This document shows positions 26,599 to 35,934 of a stretch of DNA of 64,000 nucleotides, in pieces. Position 1 is the stretch's first letter, and each line of letters starts with the position of its first letter. The stretch covers positions 2,046,001-2,110,000 of the forward strand of contig NZ_CP134152.1 in assembly GCF_032164335.1 (NCBI RefSeq), in the 5' to 3' direction. Below the pieces are notes generated by a model that searched no databases, was not told the DNA's origin, and worked only from the letters and a program-made list of their open reading frames with translations. This DNA comes from Winslowiella toletana. GTDB lineage: Bacteria > Pseudomonadota > Gammaproteobacteria > Enterobacterales > Enterobacteriaceae. The position numbers and the translations under genes were made by a program.

Positions 26599-28719
26599 TC
26601 AGAAGTCGTAACCGACGGTGGCAACAACAGTGCGCTCAGCGCCTTTATAGCAGAAGCCAGTACCATAACAGGCGGCAATATATTCGCGGTCTGTCAGGTT
26701 ATTGGCATTCACCTGCACATATGCCCCTTTCAGCTGGCTATTCCAGGCACCAAGATCGGCGCGTACGGAAGCATCAAACAGGGTAACGGAAGGCAGGCGG
26801 GTGGTATTTTCATTGTCAGCCCACTGTTTGCCCATATGACGCACCCCGGCACCGACGCTCAGACCATAATCAAACTTGTAGTGCGCCCAGACGGTGGCGA
26901 TTTGGTTTGGCGTCAGGTATGGCGTGTGACCATCGTTGTTATCCGGCGTCTCTTTAAAGCGCACGTGGTTCAGCGTGTAGCCAGCAATGGTGCTCAGACG
27001 CGGGGTCAGCTGATTACGTGCTTCCAGCTCCAGCCCTTGTGAGTGCACTTTACCGGCCGGCACGTTAATCGCATTGATAACGTCGCGGCTGGAAACATCT
27101 TTTTGTGTCAAATCATAGACGGCAATCGAGTACATATCGGATGTACCCACCGGCTGATATTTAACACCCGCTTCATACTGCTCGGCGGTGCTTGGTTTCA
27201 GCAGGTTTTGATCCGGCCCGGTCAGCGAACTTGGGGTAACCGCCTGGCTGTAGCTGACGTAAGGCGAAATTCCGCTGTCGAAGGCATACAGCACTGACGC
27301 CCGGCCACTGATATGATCGTCCGAGCGGCGGCGTGAATCACCAGAAGTATCATTGGCCTGTTTTGCGACGATACGATCGTAGCGACCGGACAGGTCGATA
27401 TGCCACTGATCCACTTTCATCAGATCTTGCAGATAGAGCCCGGTCTGATGATAGCGACGAGTCAGATCATCATCGGTATAAAAGTTCAGCGCAGTACCGC
27501 CAGAAACGCCGGTAAACGGATTCAGGTTACTGGCCGTTGCACCGCCATCCCACAGATCGTTTTTGTACTGATGATACTCAGCACCCAGCACCACTTTGTG
27601 TTCCACCATCCCGGTAGCAAAATCGGCTTCCAGCTGGTTATCAATCGCCATAGCATCCAGCGACGAGCGGGTGCCGGAATAGTAACGCGTTAATTCATCA
27701 CTGGTCGGGCTGACCCAACCTGCCTGATAAACCTGGTCAAGCTTGACGTTAGAATGGGTATAGCTGGCGTTAGAGCGAACAGACCAGGTTTCATTAAAGC
27801 GATGCGCGAACTCATAGCTGTAGATCTGCTCGGTACGTTTGTACTGGTCAAGAGAGCTTTCACCTTCATAGAAGCTCCGGCTGAGTCTTTTACCGTTGTG
27901 ATCGGTGATGGTGCCGTCAAGCGGCACCGAGCCGTGATAACCACCCGAAGGATCTTTTTGCAAATATGCGCGCAGTAACAATGAGGTATCTTCGTCCGGC
28001 TGCCATAGCAGCGAGGGCGAAATCGCATAGCGCTCTTCACGGGTATGGTCGTACTGAGTATCGCTGCTGCGGGTCATACCAATCAGACGAAATGCCCACT
28101 GGTCGTTAATCGCATTGGTATAGTCAAAGGCGCCGCCTTTGGTATTTTGCGTGCCGCCAGACAGGCGGAAATGGCCCTGCTCAGTAAACTGCGGACGTTT
28201 AGACACCATATTGACCAGGCCACCCGGTACTGTCTGACCATAGAGGGCAGAAGAGGGGCCTTTGATCACGTCGATGCGCTCGAGGAACCAGGGATCAACT
28301 TGCAAGACGTTATGGCTACCGCCATCACTCATCACCCGCAGCCCGTCAAGGAAGGTGTTGTCGGTGTCACCGCCGTGGAAGCCACGCAGAGAAATGGTAT
28401 CGAAGCGTGAAGCGGCACCGGCAAAGTTGGTGAACACCCCCGGCGTATAGTTCAGCGCCTGGTTCAGGTTGGTCGCACCCTGATCTTCAATCTGCTGACG
28501 GGTTACCACGGAAATTGATTGTCCGGTAGTAATCAGCGGCTCATCGGTTTTCGTTGCACCGGTACTGCTTTTTACGGTGTAACCTGAAGTGGGTGACTGG
28601 GCGGTTTCGGCTGGCTGTGCAGTAACGACCATGGTCTCTTCTGCAAAAGAGAGTGCTGGTGCGGTGAGTGCAATTGAACAAAGCAGAGCAGAACGCTTTA
28701 AGGTAAAAGCCATTCTCAT
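26599..28719 (-). CDS. TonB-dependent hydroxamate siderophore receptor (FhuA/FoxA type)
   Basis: Outer-membrane receptor of 706 residues. Sec signal ending ALSFAEE, a TonB box ETMVVTA directly after it, plug domain (GATNLNQALNYTPGV, ISLRGFHGG, IDVIKGPSSALYGQ) and a 22-strand barrel ending in VVATVGYDF with terminal Phe. The C-terminal pair of cysteines in ACYGTGFCY is typical of FoxA/FhuA receptors for ferrioxamine or ferrichrome; which of the two cannot be decided. A Fur box lies about 100 bases upstream. No ABC permease is adjacent. Confidence 0.9.
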   Translation of the reverse strand: MRMAFTLKRSALLCSIALTAPALSFAEETMVVTAQPAETAQSPTSGYTVKSSTGATKTDEPLITTGQSISVVTRQQIEDQGATNLNQALNYTPGVFTNFAGAASRFDTISLRGFHGGDTDNTFLDGLRVMSDGGSHNVLQVDPWFLERIDVIKGPSSALYGQTVPGGLVNMVSKRPQFTEQGHFRLSGGTQNTKGGAFDYTNAINDQWAFRLIGMTRSSDTQYDHTREERYAISPSLLWQPDEDTSLLLRAYLQKDPSGGYHGSVPLDGTITDHNGKRLSRSFYEGESSLDQYKRTEQIYSYEFAHRFNETWSVRSNASYTHSNVKLDQVYQAGWVSPTSDELTRYYSGTRSSLDAMAIDNQLEADFATGMVEHKVVLGAEYHQYKNDLWDGGATASNLNPFTGVSGGTALNFYTDDDLTRRYHQTGLYLQDLMKVDQWHIDLSGRYDRIVAKQANDTSGDSRRRSDDHISGRASVLYAFDSGISPYVSYSQAVTPSSLTGPDQNLLKPSTAEQYEAGVKYQPVGTSDMYSIAVYDLTQKDVSSRDVINAINVPAGKVHSQGLELEARNQLTPRLSTIAGYTLNHVRFKETPDNNDGHTPYLTPNQIATVWAHYKFDYGLSVGAGVRHMGKQWADNENTTRLPSVTLFDASVRADLGAWNSQLKGAYVQVNANNLTDREYIAACYGTGFCYKGAERTVVATVGYDF

Positions 28720-28821
28720 TCTAGATATCCCATAGTTTCATTGTAATAGAGCCGCCATTTCCAAAAAGATCGCGGCCTGACGCGCAGCGGCAATGCGATT
28801 GACTTACATTTACATATATCT

Positions 28822-28838
28822 AATGATAATTATTATCT
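28822..28838 (-). promoter_or_regulatory. Fur box of the siderophore receptor gene
   Basis: AATGATAATTATTATCT is a near-perfect match to the Fur consensus of repeated GATAAT hexamers. Iron repression of the receptor gene follows from this. Confidence 0.85.
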
Positions 28839-28978
28839 TTCTCGATAACGGTTTCAAGCATTGATTATGCTTATCTATTCACACAAAAAGATCGGGGTAT
28901 TAACATAACTGAGCAGTAAACAGACAAAGGCGTTGAGGCGGCTGCAGGCCAGACAGCGTCGGGGCTGTCTGGCTGAGG

Positions 28979-30259
28979 TTAACTTTCGAGGTCGCGCAGA
29001 TGGTCGTCGGGGCGTAGGGTGAGGATCGCCAACAAACTGATTAATGAAATGATGACCACATACCATGCCGGAATATTGATATTGCCGGTCTGCTTGATCA
29101 ACGCGGTGATGATCAGACCGGCGCAGCCGGAAAACACCGCATTAGACAGGGAGTAGGCCAGGCCTAATCCGGTATAACGTACCCGGGTCGGGAACATCTC
29201 TGCCAGCATCGCTGGTCCGGGACCGGCCAGCAAACCGACCACCGCACCGGCCAGCATCACCGCCGCTGCCTTCCACCACAGGGATGCCTCAGGCTGTTGT
29301 AAAATCGCCAGCAGCGGGAAAGTAAAAATGATCACTGCGCCAATCGCCAGCAGCATTATGCGGCGGCGGCCATAGCGATCGCTAAGACGACCCGCTGGCA
29401 GAATGGTCAACGCAAAGCCAATATTTCCCAATACCGTGGCTATCAAAGCCTGCTGGAAACTGGCGTGTAGTGAGGTTTGCAGCCATGACGGCATCACGAC
29501 TAAAAAGGTATAACCGGCTGCCGACCAGCCCATCATGCGACCAATTCCCAGCGCGATGGCTTTCACTACGCCGGAAAGCGGCGCGGGTTGCAGATTCTGC
29601 TGCGTCTGTTTAAAGCTCGGAGTTTCATCCAGCTGCAAGCGCAGCCACAGCGCCACCAGACCCATTGGCAAGGCCAGCAGGAACGGCACGCGCCAGCCCC
29701 AGCTGTGCAACTGTTCGCTGGTCAGTAATGTAGCCAGTAACGCCACAACACCGGCACCGGCCAGTAAACCAAGCGCCACGGTAAAAGATTGCCAGGCACC
29801 GTAGCTGCCACGTTTGCCACGCGGCGCGAACTCGGTCATCAGTGCCACTGCGCCGCCAAACTCACCGCCGGCAAACAGCCCCTGAAGCATGCGCAATAGC
29901 GTCAGCAGCAACGGCGCAGCGACCCCCAGCGTAGCGTATGTCGGCATCAGCCCAATGGCGGCGGTAGCCAGCGTCATCATAATCAGCACTGCTATCAGCG
30001 TCGGCTTACGGCCGATACGATCGCCAATACGCCCAAACAGAATCGCGCCCAGCGGGCGGCAGAAGAAGGCGAGGGCAAAGGCGGCGTAGGTAAGGATCAG
30101 GCTGGTTATCTCGCTTTCACCCTCAAGACGAAAGAAATTCCCGGCAATGACCGTGGCAAGAAAACCGTAAACGCCAAACTCATACCATTCAATAAAATTA
30201 CCGACCGAACCGGCGACGAGCGCACGGCGACTGGCTGAGCGAGTGATTTGTGCTTGCAT
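28979..30259 (-). CDS. MHS family MFS transporter (ProP/ShiA/KgtP type)
   Basis: Inner-membrane metabolite:H+ symporter of 426 residues with twelve helices. The family N-terminus ASRRALVAGSVGNFIEWYEFGVYG and the loop motif GRIGDRIGRKPTL are present, and the second half repeats it as GRLSDRYGRRRIML. Start at the ATG at 30259, five bases after GGAG; the longer frame would overlap the treA 3' end. The substrate (a carboxylate, osmolyte or shikimate-like compound) is unknown. It may be read from treA. Confidence 0.87.
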   Translation of the reverse strand: MQAQITRSASRRALVAGSVGNFIEWYEFGVYGFLATVIAGNFFRLEGESEITSLILTYAAFALAFFCRPLGAILFGRIGDRIGRKPTLIAVLIMMTLATAAIGLMPTYATLGVAAPLLLTLLRMLQGLFAGGEFGGAVALMTEFAPRGKRGSYGAWQSFTVALGLLAGAGVVALLATLLTSEQLHSWGWRVPFLLALPMGLVALWLRLQLDETPSFKQTQQNLQPAPLSGVVKAIALGIGRMMGWSAAGYTFLVVMPSWLQTSLHASFQQALIATVLGNIGFALTILPAGRLSDRYGRRRIMLLAIGAVIIFTFPLLAILQQPEASLWWKAAAVMLAGAVVGLLAGPGPAMLAEMFPTRVRYTGLGLAYSLSNAVFSGCAGLIITALIKQTGNINIPAWYVVIISLISLLAILTLRPDDHLRDLES

Positions 30260-30280
30260 GATGGCTCCGGGCCAGTCGAG

Positions 30281-30300
30281 GGGAGCCGTTTTCGGCTCCC
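30281..30300 (-). terminator. Hairpin between treA and the MHS transporter gene
   Basis: GGGAGCCG-TTTT-CGGCTCCC, perfect 8-bp stem. No T-tract on the minus strand, so it may only attenuate read-through. Confidence 0.5.
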
Positions 30301-30336
30301 GCTGTGAGGATATGCAGTGATTAACGTGCACAATCC

Positions 30337-32010
30337 TTATTGGGTTTTGCTGATATCACTAACGTTATTACAGGTGACATCTTTCGGGCAGTACATATCC
30401 ATCAGTTTTAGCGTAACGCCGTTGGTCCAGCCAAAGCCATCCTGCAACGGATATTCACCGCCGCCGCCGCCGCCCAGACCGCTGCCTTCCACGACATACT
30501 TCTCAACCAGCTTATGCTCTTTGTCATAAGTGGCCTGCACATTCTTCAGAAAGCGCATGCCGATATCTTTTGCCAGCGTCTGTTTGCCATAGTGATTCAG
30601 GCCCTCAACCGCCACCCACTGTAACGGTGCCCAGCCGTTTGGCGCATCCCACTGCTGACCATTATTGACGTTAGTGGTAACCAGTCCACCTTCTTTCACC
30701 AGCTGTTTCTGGACTGCATCGGCAGTGCGGCTGGCTTTCTCTTTGCTGGCGACCTGCAGATAAAGCGGGAACAGCGTGGCGGCGGTCAGCTGTTTACGCA
30801 CGCTGTTTTTCTGCCAGTCATAGTCGGCATACCAGCCATCCTGTTCATCCCACAGGTAGCGGTTAATCGCTTCCTGACGTTTTTTTGCCAGATCGTCAAA
30901 GCGCTGACTGGCGTCGTCCTGTTTCGCCAGTTTGCTGGCGTGAGCAAGCGTTTTTTCCAGATGATACAGCAGGGCGTTCAGATCCACCGGCACAATGCGG
31001 GTGGTGTGGATGGTAGAGAGATCGTCAGGCTTATCAAACCAGCGCGAGCTGAAGTCCCAGCCGGAAGCCGCACCGGCGCGCAGATCGCGATACAGTTCCG
31101 CTTTATTCCTGTCGGTCGCTTTCTGTGCGGTGGTAATATCATCCATATAGGATTCAGTGCGCGGCACGTCGCGCGCATCCCAGTAGCGGTTAAGGATCGC
31201 GCCATCTTTCAGTTTGACCACGCGCTGGCTGGCTTCACCAGCTTTTACCGTCTCCGCATCCGCCATCCAGTACTCCCACTCCTTTTGCAGCTGCGGTTGG
31301 TATTTGACATAAACCTCATCGCCACCGTGCTTCGCCAGCAGATCAACCATCAGGCTAAAGAAGGGAGGTTGAGAACGGCTGAGATAATAACTGCGGTTTC
31401 CGTTCGGAATATGACCATATTTATCCAGCTCTGCCGCGAAGTTATCCACCATATCCTTCACCCGATCCCAGTGACCGCTTTCAGCAAGCCCCAGCATGGT
31501 GAAGTAGCTGTCCCAGTAGTAAACTTCGCGAAAGCGGCCGCCTGGCACGACATACGGTTTCGGCAGCGGCAGCAGCGAATCATACTGATTCACTTTGTCG
31601 GTGGTGCGCGTCAGCACGGGCCACAATCCGTTGATATGTTCACGCAGGCTTTGCCCCTGCGGTGGTACATATTTTTCACCGTCGGCTGGCAGAATAAAAT
31701 TGCTGTCTACAAAGTGGCGCAGATCGAAATTACGCTGAGATTTTTGCATCTGCCAGTCGGCGAGAATCGAAGAGGGGCTATATTTTGGCACCGCATCAGC
31801 GAAAGTTTTTTGATCGGGAAAGAACTTTGCCGACTGCACGGCGTGATACAACGGACCGAGACGCACATCGGGCGGCTGTGGCGCGCTGGTTAACATGCGC
31901 TGATCATCTTCAGCGTGCGCAGGCAAAGTCATGCCCGCCAGCACGCCGGTAAACATTAGCGGCAGCAACAGTGCCCCTTTCCATTGACGGTTATCAACTC
32001 GTCTCATCAT
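30337..32010 (-). CDS. treA: Periplasmic trehalase TreA
   Basis: Secreted GH37 enzyme hydrolysing trehalose to two glucoses in the periplasm. Signal peptide ends TLPAHAEDD. Signature 1 is [14 protein letters not shown] and signature 2 is [12 protein letters not shown], both complete, and the glycine run of [18 protein letters not shown] is conserved in the family. The catalytic Asp should be in [14 protein letters not shown]. 557 residues. Divergent from phoA. In E. coli treA is osmotically and RpoS induced. Confidence 0.97.
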   Translation of the reverse strand: MMRRVDNRQWKGALLLPLMFTGVLAGMTLPAHAEDDQRMLTSAPQPPDVRLGPLYHAVQSAKFFPDQKTFADAVPKYSPSSILADWQMQKSQRNFDLRHFVDSNFILPADGEKYVPPQGQSLREHINGLWPVLTRTTDKVNQYDSLLPLPKPYVVPGGRFREVYYWDSYFTMLGLAESGHWDRVKDMVDNFAAELDKYGHIPNGNRSYYLSRSQPPFFSLMVDLLAKHGGDEVYVKYQPQLQKEWEYWMADAETVKAGEASQRVVKLKDGAILNRYWDARDVPRTESYMDDITTAQKATDRNKAELYRDLRAGAASGWDFSSRWFDKPDDLSTIHTTRIVPVDLNALLYHLEKTLAHASKLAKQDDASQRFDDLAKKRQEAINRYLWDEQDGWYADYDWQKNSVRKQLTAATLFPLYLQVASKEKASRTADAVQKQLVKEGGLVTTNVNNGQQWDAPNGWAPLQWVAVEGLNHYGKQTLAKDIGMRFLKNVQATYDKEHKLVEKYVVEGSGLGGGGGGEYPLQDGFGWTNGVTLKLMDMYCPKDVTCNNVSDISKTQ

Positions 32011-32178
32011 CGGAAGTTCTCCTTGTCCAGACCAGACATGGTCTGTAAGTAATTGACCATTCGAAAAACTTTAGACGAAATTTTACAAAGTGTTGGAAAG
32101 CAGGGCGCGAACTGTGAGGTGGCTAATGGTTTTAGTGTTATCAGGCGGCGCTGTGCCTGACATCAGAATGACATGCCG

Positions 32179-32207
32179 GTGTCACAAAACTGACAGGGTT
32201 TTGTCGC
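32179..32207 (+). promoter_or_regulatory. Pho box upstream of phoA
   Basis: Three 7-base units at exact 11-bp steps: GTGTCAC (32179), CTGACAG (32190) and TTGTCGC (32201), with AT-rich spacers. This is the PhoB direct-repeat layout (CTGTCAT-N4), about 55-80 bases before the start. Confidence 0.75.
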
Positions 32208-32260
32208 AAACTCGCTCTCTGAAAACCTTAGTTAACTTTTTCTCATGGAGAGATGGCAAG

Positions 32261-33673
32261 ATGTCACATAAAAAACTATTCACCCTGTCGGTTATTGCTA
32301 CCCTGTTTTCCACCAGCTGTTTCGCCGATATCGCTGCCTACAGCCGCGCGGCTCAAGGCGATCTGACGCAGCCAGGTGGCGCACGCCGCCTGACCAGCGA
32401 TCAAACCGAGGCGTTAAAAGCGTCGTTAAATAATCACACCGCGAAAAACGTAATCCTGCTGATTGGTGACGGGATGGGTGACTCTGAAATCACCGCTGCG
32501 CGTAACTATGCCGAAGGCGCAGGCGGTTTCTTTAAAGGCATCGACGCGCTGCCGCTGACTGGACAATACACCCACTACGCGCTGGATAAGAAAACCCATA
32601 AACCAGACTATGTAACCGATTCTGCCGCCTCGGCCACCGCCTGGAGTACCGGAGTGAAATCGTATAACGGTGCGATTGGCGTAGATGTTAACGGCAAAGA
32701 TCATCCGACGATCATGGAAATTGCCAAAGCGGCAGGTAAAGCGACCGGCAACGTCTCTACTGCGGAATTGCAGGATGCCACTCCGGCGGCGCAGATGGCA
32801 CATGTGACCTCGCGCAAATGTTACGGTCCGGCGAAAACCACGGAACTCTGTGCCAGCAATGCGCTGGAGCAAGGCGGCAAAGGCTCGATTACCGAGCAAC
32901 TGTTAAATACCCGCGTTGACGTCCTGCTGGGTGGCGGCGCTAAGACCTTCAGTGAAACGGCGAAAGCCGGTGAGTGGCAGGGAAAAACGCTGGAGGAACA
33001 GGCAAAGCTGCGTGGTTACCAGTGGGTCAGCGATCTTAACGGCATGAACGCCATCAGCGAAGCAAATCAGGATAAGCCAGTGTTGGGGCTGTTTGCTGAC
33101 GGCAATATGCCGGTGCGCTGGAAAGGCCCTAAAGCCAGCTATCACGGTAACCTGACAAATGAAGCGATTCGCTGTGAGGTGAATGCAGAACGTCCGGCCT
33201 CAACCCCGACGCTGGCGCAGATGACCGATAAGGCCATTGAGCTATTGAGCAAAAATCAAAACGGCTTCTTCCTGCAAGTTGAAGGCGCGTCAATTGATAA
33301 ACAGGATCACGCCGCTAACCCATGTGGCCAGATTGGCGAGACGGTAGATCTGGACGAGGCGGTGCAGAAGGCGCTGGAGTTTGCGCGTAAGGACGGCAAT
33401 ACGCTGGTGGTCGTTACTGCAGATCACGCGCACTCCAGCCAGATCATTGCCAATGACAGCAAGGCGCCGGGACTGACGCAGACGCTGAAGACTAAAGAGG
33501 GTGGGCTGATGACCATTAGCTACGGTAACTCGGAGGAAGATTCTCAGGGACATACCGGCACTCAATTGCGCATCGCCGCCTATGGCCCGCATGCTGCAAA
33601 TGTGGTTGGCCTGACCGACCAGACCGACCTGTTCTATACCATGCGGGCGGCGATGGGCATTACCCAGAACTAA
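32261..33673 (+). CDS. phoA: Alkaline phosphatase PhoA
   Basis: Periplasmic Zn/Mg phosphomonoesterase induced by phosphate starvation. Start at the ATG at 32261 behind GGAG; the Sec signal ends STSCFA. Nucleophile Ser121 in [10 protein letters not shown], metal ligands Asp70 (IGDGMGDSE), and [25 protein letters not shown] and GHTG. Cysteines for two disulfides are present ([13 protein letters not shown]; the second pair also seen). 470 residues, the E. coli length. A Pho box upstream and a terminator downstream. Confidence 0.97.
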   Translation: MSHKKLFTLSVIATLFSTSCFADIAAYSRAAQGDLTQPGGARRLTSDQTEALKASLNNHTAKNVILLIGDGMGDSEITAARNYAEGAGGFFKGIDALPLTGQYTHYALDKKTHKPDYVTDSAASATAWSTGVKSYNGAIGVDVNGKDHPTIMEIAKAAGKATGNVSTAELQDATPAAQMAHVTSRKCYGPAKTTELCASNALEQGGKGSITEQLLNTRVDVLLGGGAKTFSETAKAGEWQGKTLEEQAKLRGYQWVSDLNGMNAISEANQDKPVLGLFADGNMPVRWKGPKASYHGNLTNEAIRCEVNAERPASTPTLAQMTDKAIELLSKNQNGFFLQVEGASIDKQDHAANPCGQIGETVDLDEAVQKALEFARKDGNTLVVVTADHAHSSQIIANDSKAPGLTQTLKTKEGGLMTISYGNSEEDSQGHTGTQLRIAAYGPHAANVVGLTDQTDLFYTMRAAMGITQN

Positions 33674-33700
33674 CGAGGGTTAGCGATACCACAATCCGCC

Positions 33701-33728
33701 AAAAGCCCGAACACGCGTTCGGGCTTTT
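33701..33728 (+). terminator. Rho-independent terminator of phoA
   Basis: AAAAGCCCGAAC / GTTCGGGCTTTT, a symmetric stem with A and T tracts, loop near ACGC. Confidence 0.85.
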
Positions 33729-33835
33729 GCGCTTGGTCACGATTTAAAGCTGGAAACATTGGGGTGACAGACGGGGTCTGGCATCAGAAAAATTGGCCTG
33801 AATTTCACCCCTAAGGTTAACCTGAACAGTTTCAG

Positions 33836-34663
33836 TCACTGCTGCAGTTTGGCAATTGCCAGCTTAGCGACTTCTGGTGTAGTGGAAATTGGTTCATTGC
33901 TTTCAAGTGACCATGCGGTTGAAAGCCCACACCATGCAATTATCCACATAAGAAGCCGCTCTCTGTCCAGACCTGCCATTTGACTAACGATCTCCAGCCG
34001 TTGTTCAAATACTTCTGGCACAGTCGCGACCCGGGGAACGGGATTGTCAGCATCCGGATTGGTGAAAATATTGGCATAGTCGAATCCTCGTTCGCCTTTT
34101 ACCCCTTTGGGATCAATCGCCAGCCAGCCCGATGAGCCAAAATCAAGAACGTTTTCATGGTGCAGGTCACCGTGTAATGCGACCACATCACGTGGAGTGG
34201 ATAGCAATTCTTCCGATATTTCTGCGCTGCGGATAAGAAAACCACCATATTTCCGCGCTGCTGGTTTTAAAGCGCAAAACCACTCATGAAGAGGCACAAG
34301 CTGTGGTAACGGACGTTTCTGGCCTGCATGCAGCTGGTTTGCAGTAAGGCAGAGGATACGACAGGCCTCTGCATCCTGGCCTTCCCGGGACATAGCGGAC
34401 AGAGAGGCGGGTCCTGTGGCACGCTCCAGAAGAATTGCCTGATCTTCACAGGCGATAACCGCTGCCGCGCCATTTCCTCCCCACCACGCCATAAGAGCAT
34501 TACCGGTTTGTTCATACTCGTCATCGGTAATTTTTAGCATGGCTTTTATGCCACCTGTGATTGTTTTTACCGGCAGGAGTTGTGAGGTATGCGTGATGCA
34601 GGGGGGGCCATCTGGAATGAGTTTCCAGCGCGTCAACCAGGGTTTGAAGGCTAATTTATCCAT
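33836..34663 (-). CDS. APH(6)-like aminoglycoside/hydroxyurea kinase
   Basis: Phosphotransferase of the APH(6)/StrB family (protein kinase-like fold), 275 residues. The catalytic loop is HGDLHHEN (164-171, Asp166 as base) and the metal motif is AIDPKGVKG with Asp184; GFDYANIFTNPD follows as in StrB/Aph(6). It starts at the ATG at 34663 with AGGG six bases before. It sits alone on the chromosome with no mobile element, so it is probably a resident gene; whether it confers streptomycin resistance is not known. It lies in a low-GC stretch beside tRNA-Ser. Confidence 0.85.
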   Translation of the reverse strand: MDKLAFKPWLTRWKLIPDGPPCITHTSQLLPVKTITGGIKAMLKITDDEYEQTGNALMAWWGGNGAAAVIACEDQAILLERATGPASLSAMSREGQDAEACRILCLTANQLHAGQKRPLPQLVPLHEWFCALKPAARKYGGFLIRSAEISEELLSTPRDVVALHGDLHHENVLDFGSSGWLAIDPKGVKGERGFDYANIFTNPDADNPVPRVATVPEVFEQRLEIVSQMAGLDRERLLMWIIAWCGLSTAWSLESNEPISTTPEVAKLAIAKLQQ

Positions 34664-34928
34664 TAATTTCCCTGTCGGTTAAGGGACGGTATACGACAGA
34701 ACTGTCAGCGATTGTAGCCGGTGAAATTACTGTTATATACCTTCGGCCATTATGGTTGCCTGTCATTTTCAGAAGCATGCTTATTTTTTACAATAACAGA
34801 AAATTATGCGGCTTAATTCTGTTAGATTCCAGTTATACTAAAATTTCGGCGGTTGCAACAATGAAAGTCTGCTATCTACTGCCAACCAGCCTGATGAGAA
34901 CATGATCGATTACAAAAGAGGTAGTGTT

Positions 34929-35372
34929 ATGAATGGAAAGAAAATTATCACCTATGACATGACCATAACTGATGTCATTGACAGTGGCACTTCGTTTGAA
35001 GATATTTTATCAGGTAAAAAAGAAATACCTTTGCAAGGTGTGAGAATTTTCATTTCATTCGAAGGTAAAGTCTCTGGCGAAGTAACGGGGACTATCTCTG
35101 GTGTTGATTATGTTTATTTAAGATCCGACGGTAGGGCTGAGCTGGATATCAGAGCCATGATTCAGACTGCAGATGATGACAGAATTGCCGTTGTTGCTGA
35201 TGGTGTGGCAAATATCGTTAAGGGTGAATCCCGACATAATATTTATGAAAATGTAAAGCTCACGACATCCGCAGAAAAATATCAAATTTTAAATCTGTAT
35301 CAGGTTTGGTCTGTTGGTTATGTTGATTTCGAAACTAAAAAGTTAGTCCTGGAGGGGTATTTACAGGATTAA
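34929..35372 (+). CDS. DUF3237 family protein (147 aa)
   Basis: Cytoplasmic protein of unknown function, beta-barrel-like. The pattern DYVYLRSDGRAELDIRAMIQT, then DDDRIAVVADGVA, is the DUF3237 core (split here: DYVYLRSDGRAEL / DIRAMIQT). Start at the ATG at 34929, seven bases after GAGG; an upstream in-frame ATG at 34902 has no site. It is visibly AT-richer than its neighbours, suggesting horizontal acquisition. Its stop overlaps by a few bases with the decayed ORF on the other strand. Confidence 0.75.
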   Translation: MNGKKIITYDMTITDVIDSGTSFEDILSGKKEIPLQGVRIFISFEGKVSGEVTGTISGVDYVYLRSDGRAELDIRAMIQTADDDRIAVVADGVANIVKGESRHNIYENVKLTTSAEKYQILNLYQVWSVGYVDFETKKLVLEGYLQD

Positions 35373-35565
35373 CATCGATATTGATTTTGACGCTCTTCAG
35401 TGATGCATTGCGGAGCAACGTATAGCCCCTCAGGGCAGGGTAATATGCTGGCGCCCAATTCATTTGCCGCCAGCGCAGCCTGTTCCTGGTAGCGAGGCGC
35501 GATGGCCCACTGGCGGCAATAGCCTGCTCACCTTTACGATGACGGTCGCTGAATTCCACCGCCAG
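35369..35565 (-). pseudogene. Frameshifted relic of a small gene next to tRNA-Ser
   Basis: Two reading frames join into a plausible protein if one G is restored in GAGCAGGCTAT: first WLAVEFSDRHRKGEQ (from the end of the tRNA terminator), then after the shift GYCRQWAIAPRYQEQAAL and ANELGASILPCPEGLYV, ending NQYRC at the stop 35369-35371. Neither frame alone has a good start. I cannot name the family. It could also be a real programmed shift or a sequencing error. Confidence 0.35.
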
Positions 35566-35573
35566 CCAAAAAC

Positions 35574-35605
35574 AAAAAAGCCCGAACCGAAGTTCGAGCT
35601 TTTTT
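35574..35605 (-). terminator. Rho-independent terminator after tRNA-Ser
   Basis: AAAAAAGCCCGAAC-CGAA-GTTCGAGCTTTTTT with a near-perfect stem and a T-tract on the minus strand, nine bases after the tRNA 3' end. Confidence 0.85.
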
Positions 35606-35613
35606 ACAGAATA

Positions 35614-35701
35614 TGGCGGTGAGGGAGGGATTCGAACCCTCGATACGTTGCCGTATACACACTTTCCAGGCGTGCTCCTTCAGCCACTCGGACACCTCAC
35701 C
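35614..35701 (-). tRNA. tRNA-Ser (GGA anticodon)
   Basis: 88-nt serine tRNA read on the minus strand: it starts GGTGAGGTGTCCGAGTGGC, has anticodon GGA at 35665-35667 within CTGGAAA, a long variable arm, the T-loop GGTTCGAATCC and an encoded CCA end. Acceptor stem GGTGAGG pairs with the CCTCACC before GCCA. Its 3' side faces the APH(6)-like/DUF3237 stretch. Confidence 0.97.
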
Positions 35702-35934
35702 ATATTGTTGTCGGCAACTGACTTGTCGACGGCGGCTAATGTAGGGATTTCCCGCCGCGCCGTCAACGAACTTTCGTCATTCCGTGATGCGTTCAGACAG
35801 TTTTTCAGCAGGTTGCTGGCAAAATGGCCGAAAGAGGCAAAAAACATAACTAATCACATTTTCCATCCTGCATCATTGAGCAGTAATGCGCATAATAATG
35901 CGCTTATTCTGGCAAGAAAATCACAGAGGTTAGT

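Noticed and set aside
30461..30476. GCC trinucleotide repeat
   Set aside because: Encodes the conserved glycine run of trehalase; not a separate repeat element.
30940..31893. 317-residue ORF on the + strand
   Set aside because: Antisense to treA; long only because the trehalase codons avoid stops in that frame.
33729..33835. Search for an attachment-site repeat of the tRNA-Ser 3' end
   Set aside because: No direct repeat of the tRNA end found near the far edge of the APH(6)/DUF3237 stretch.
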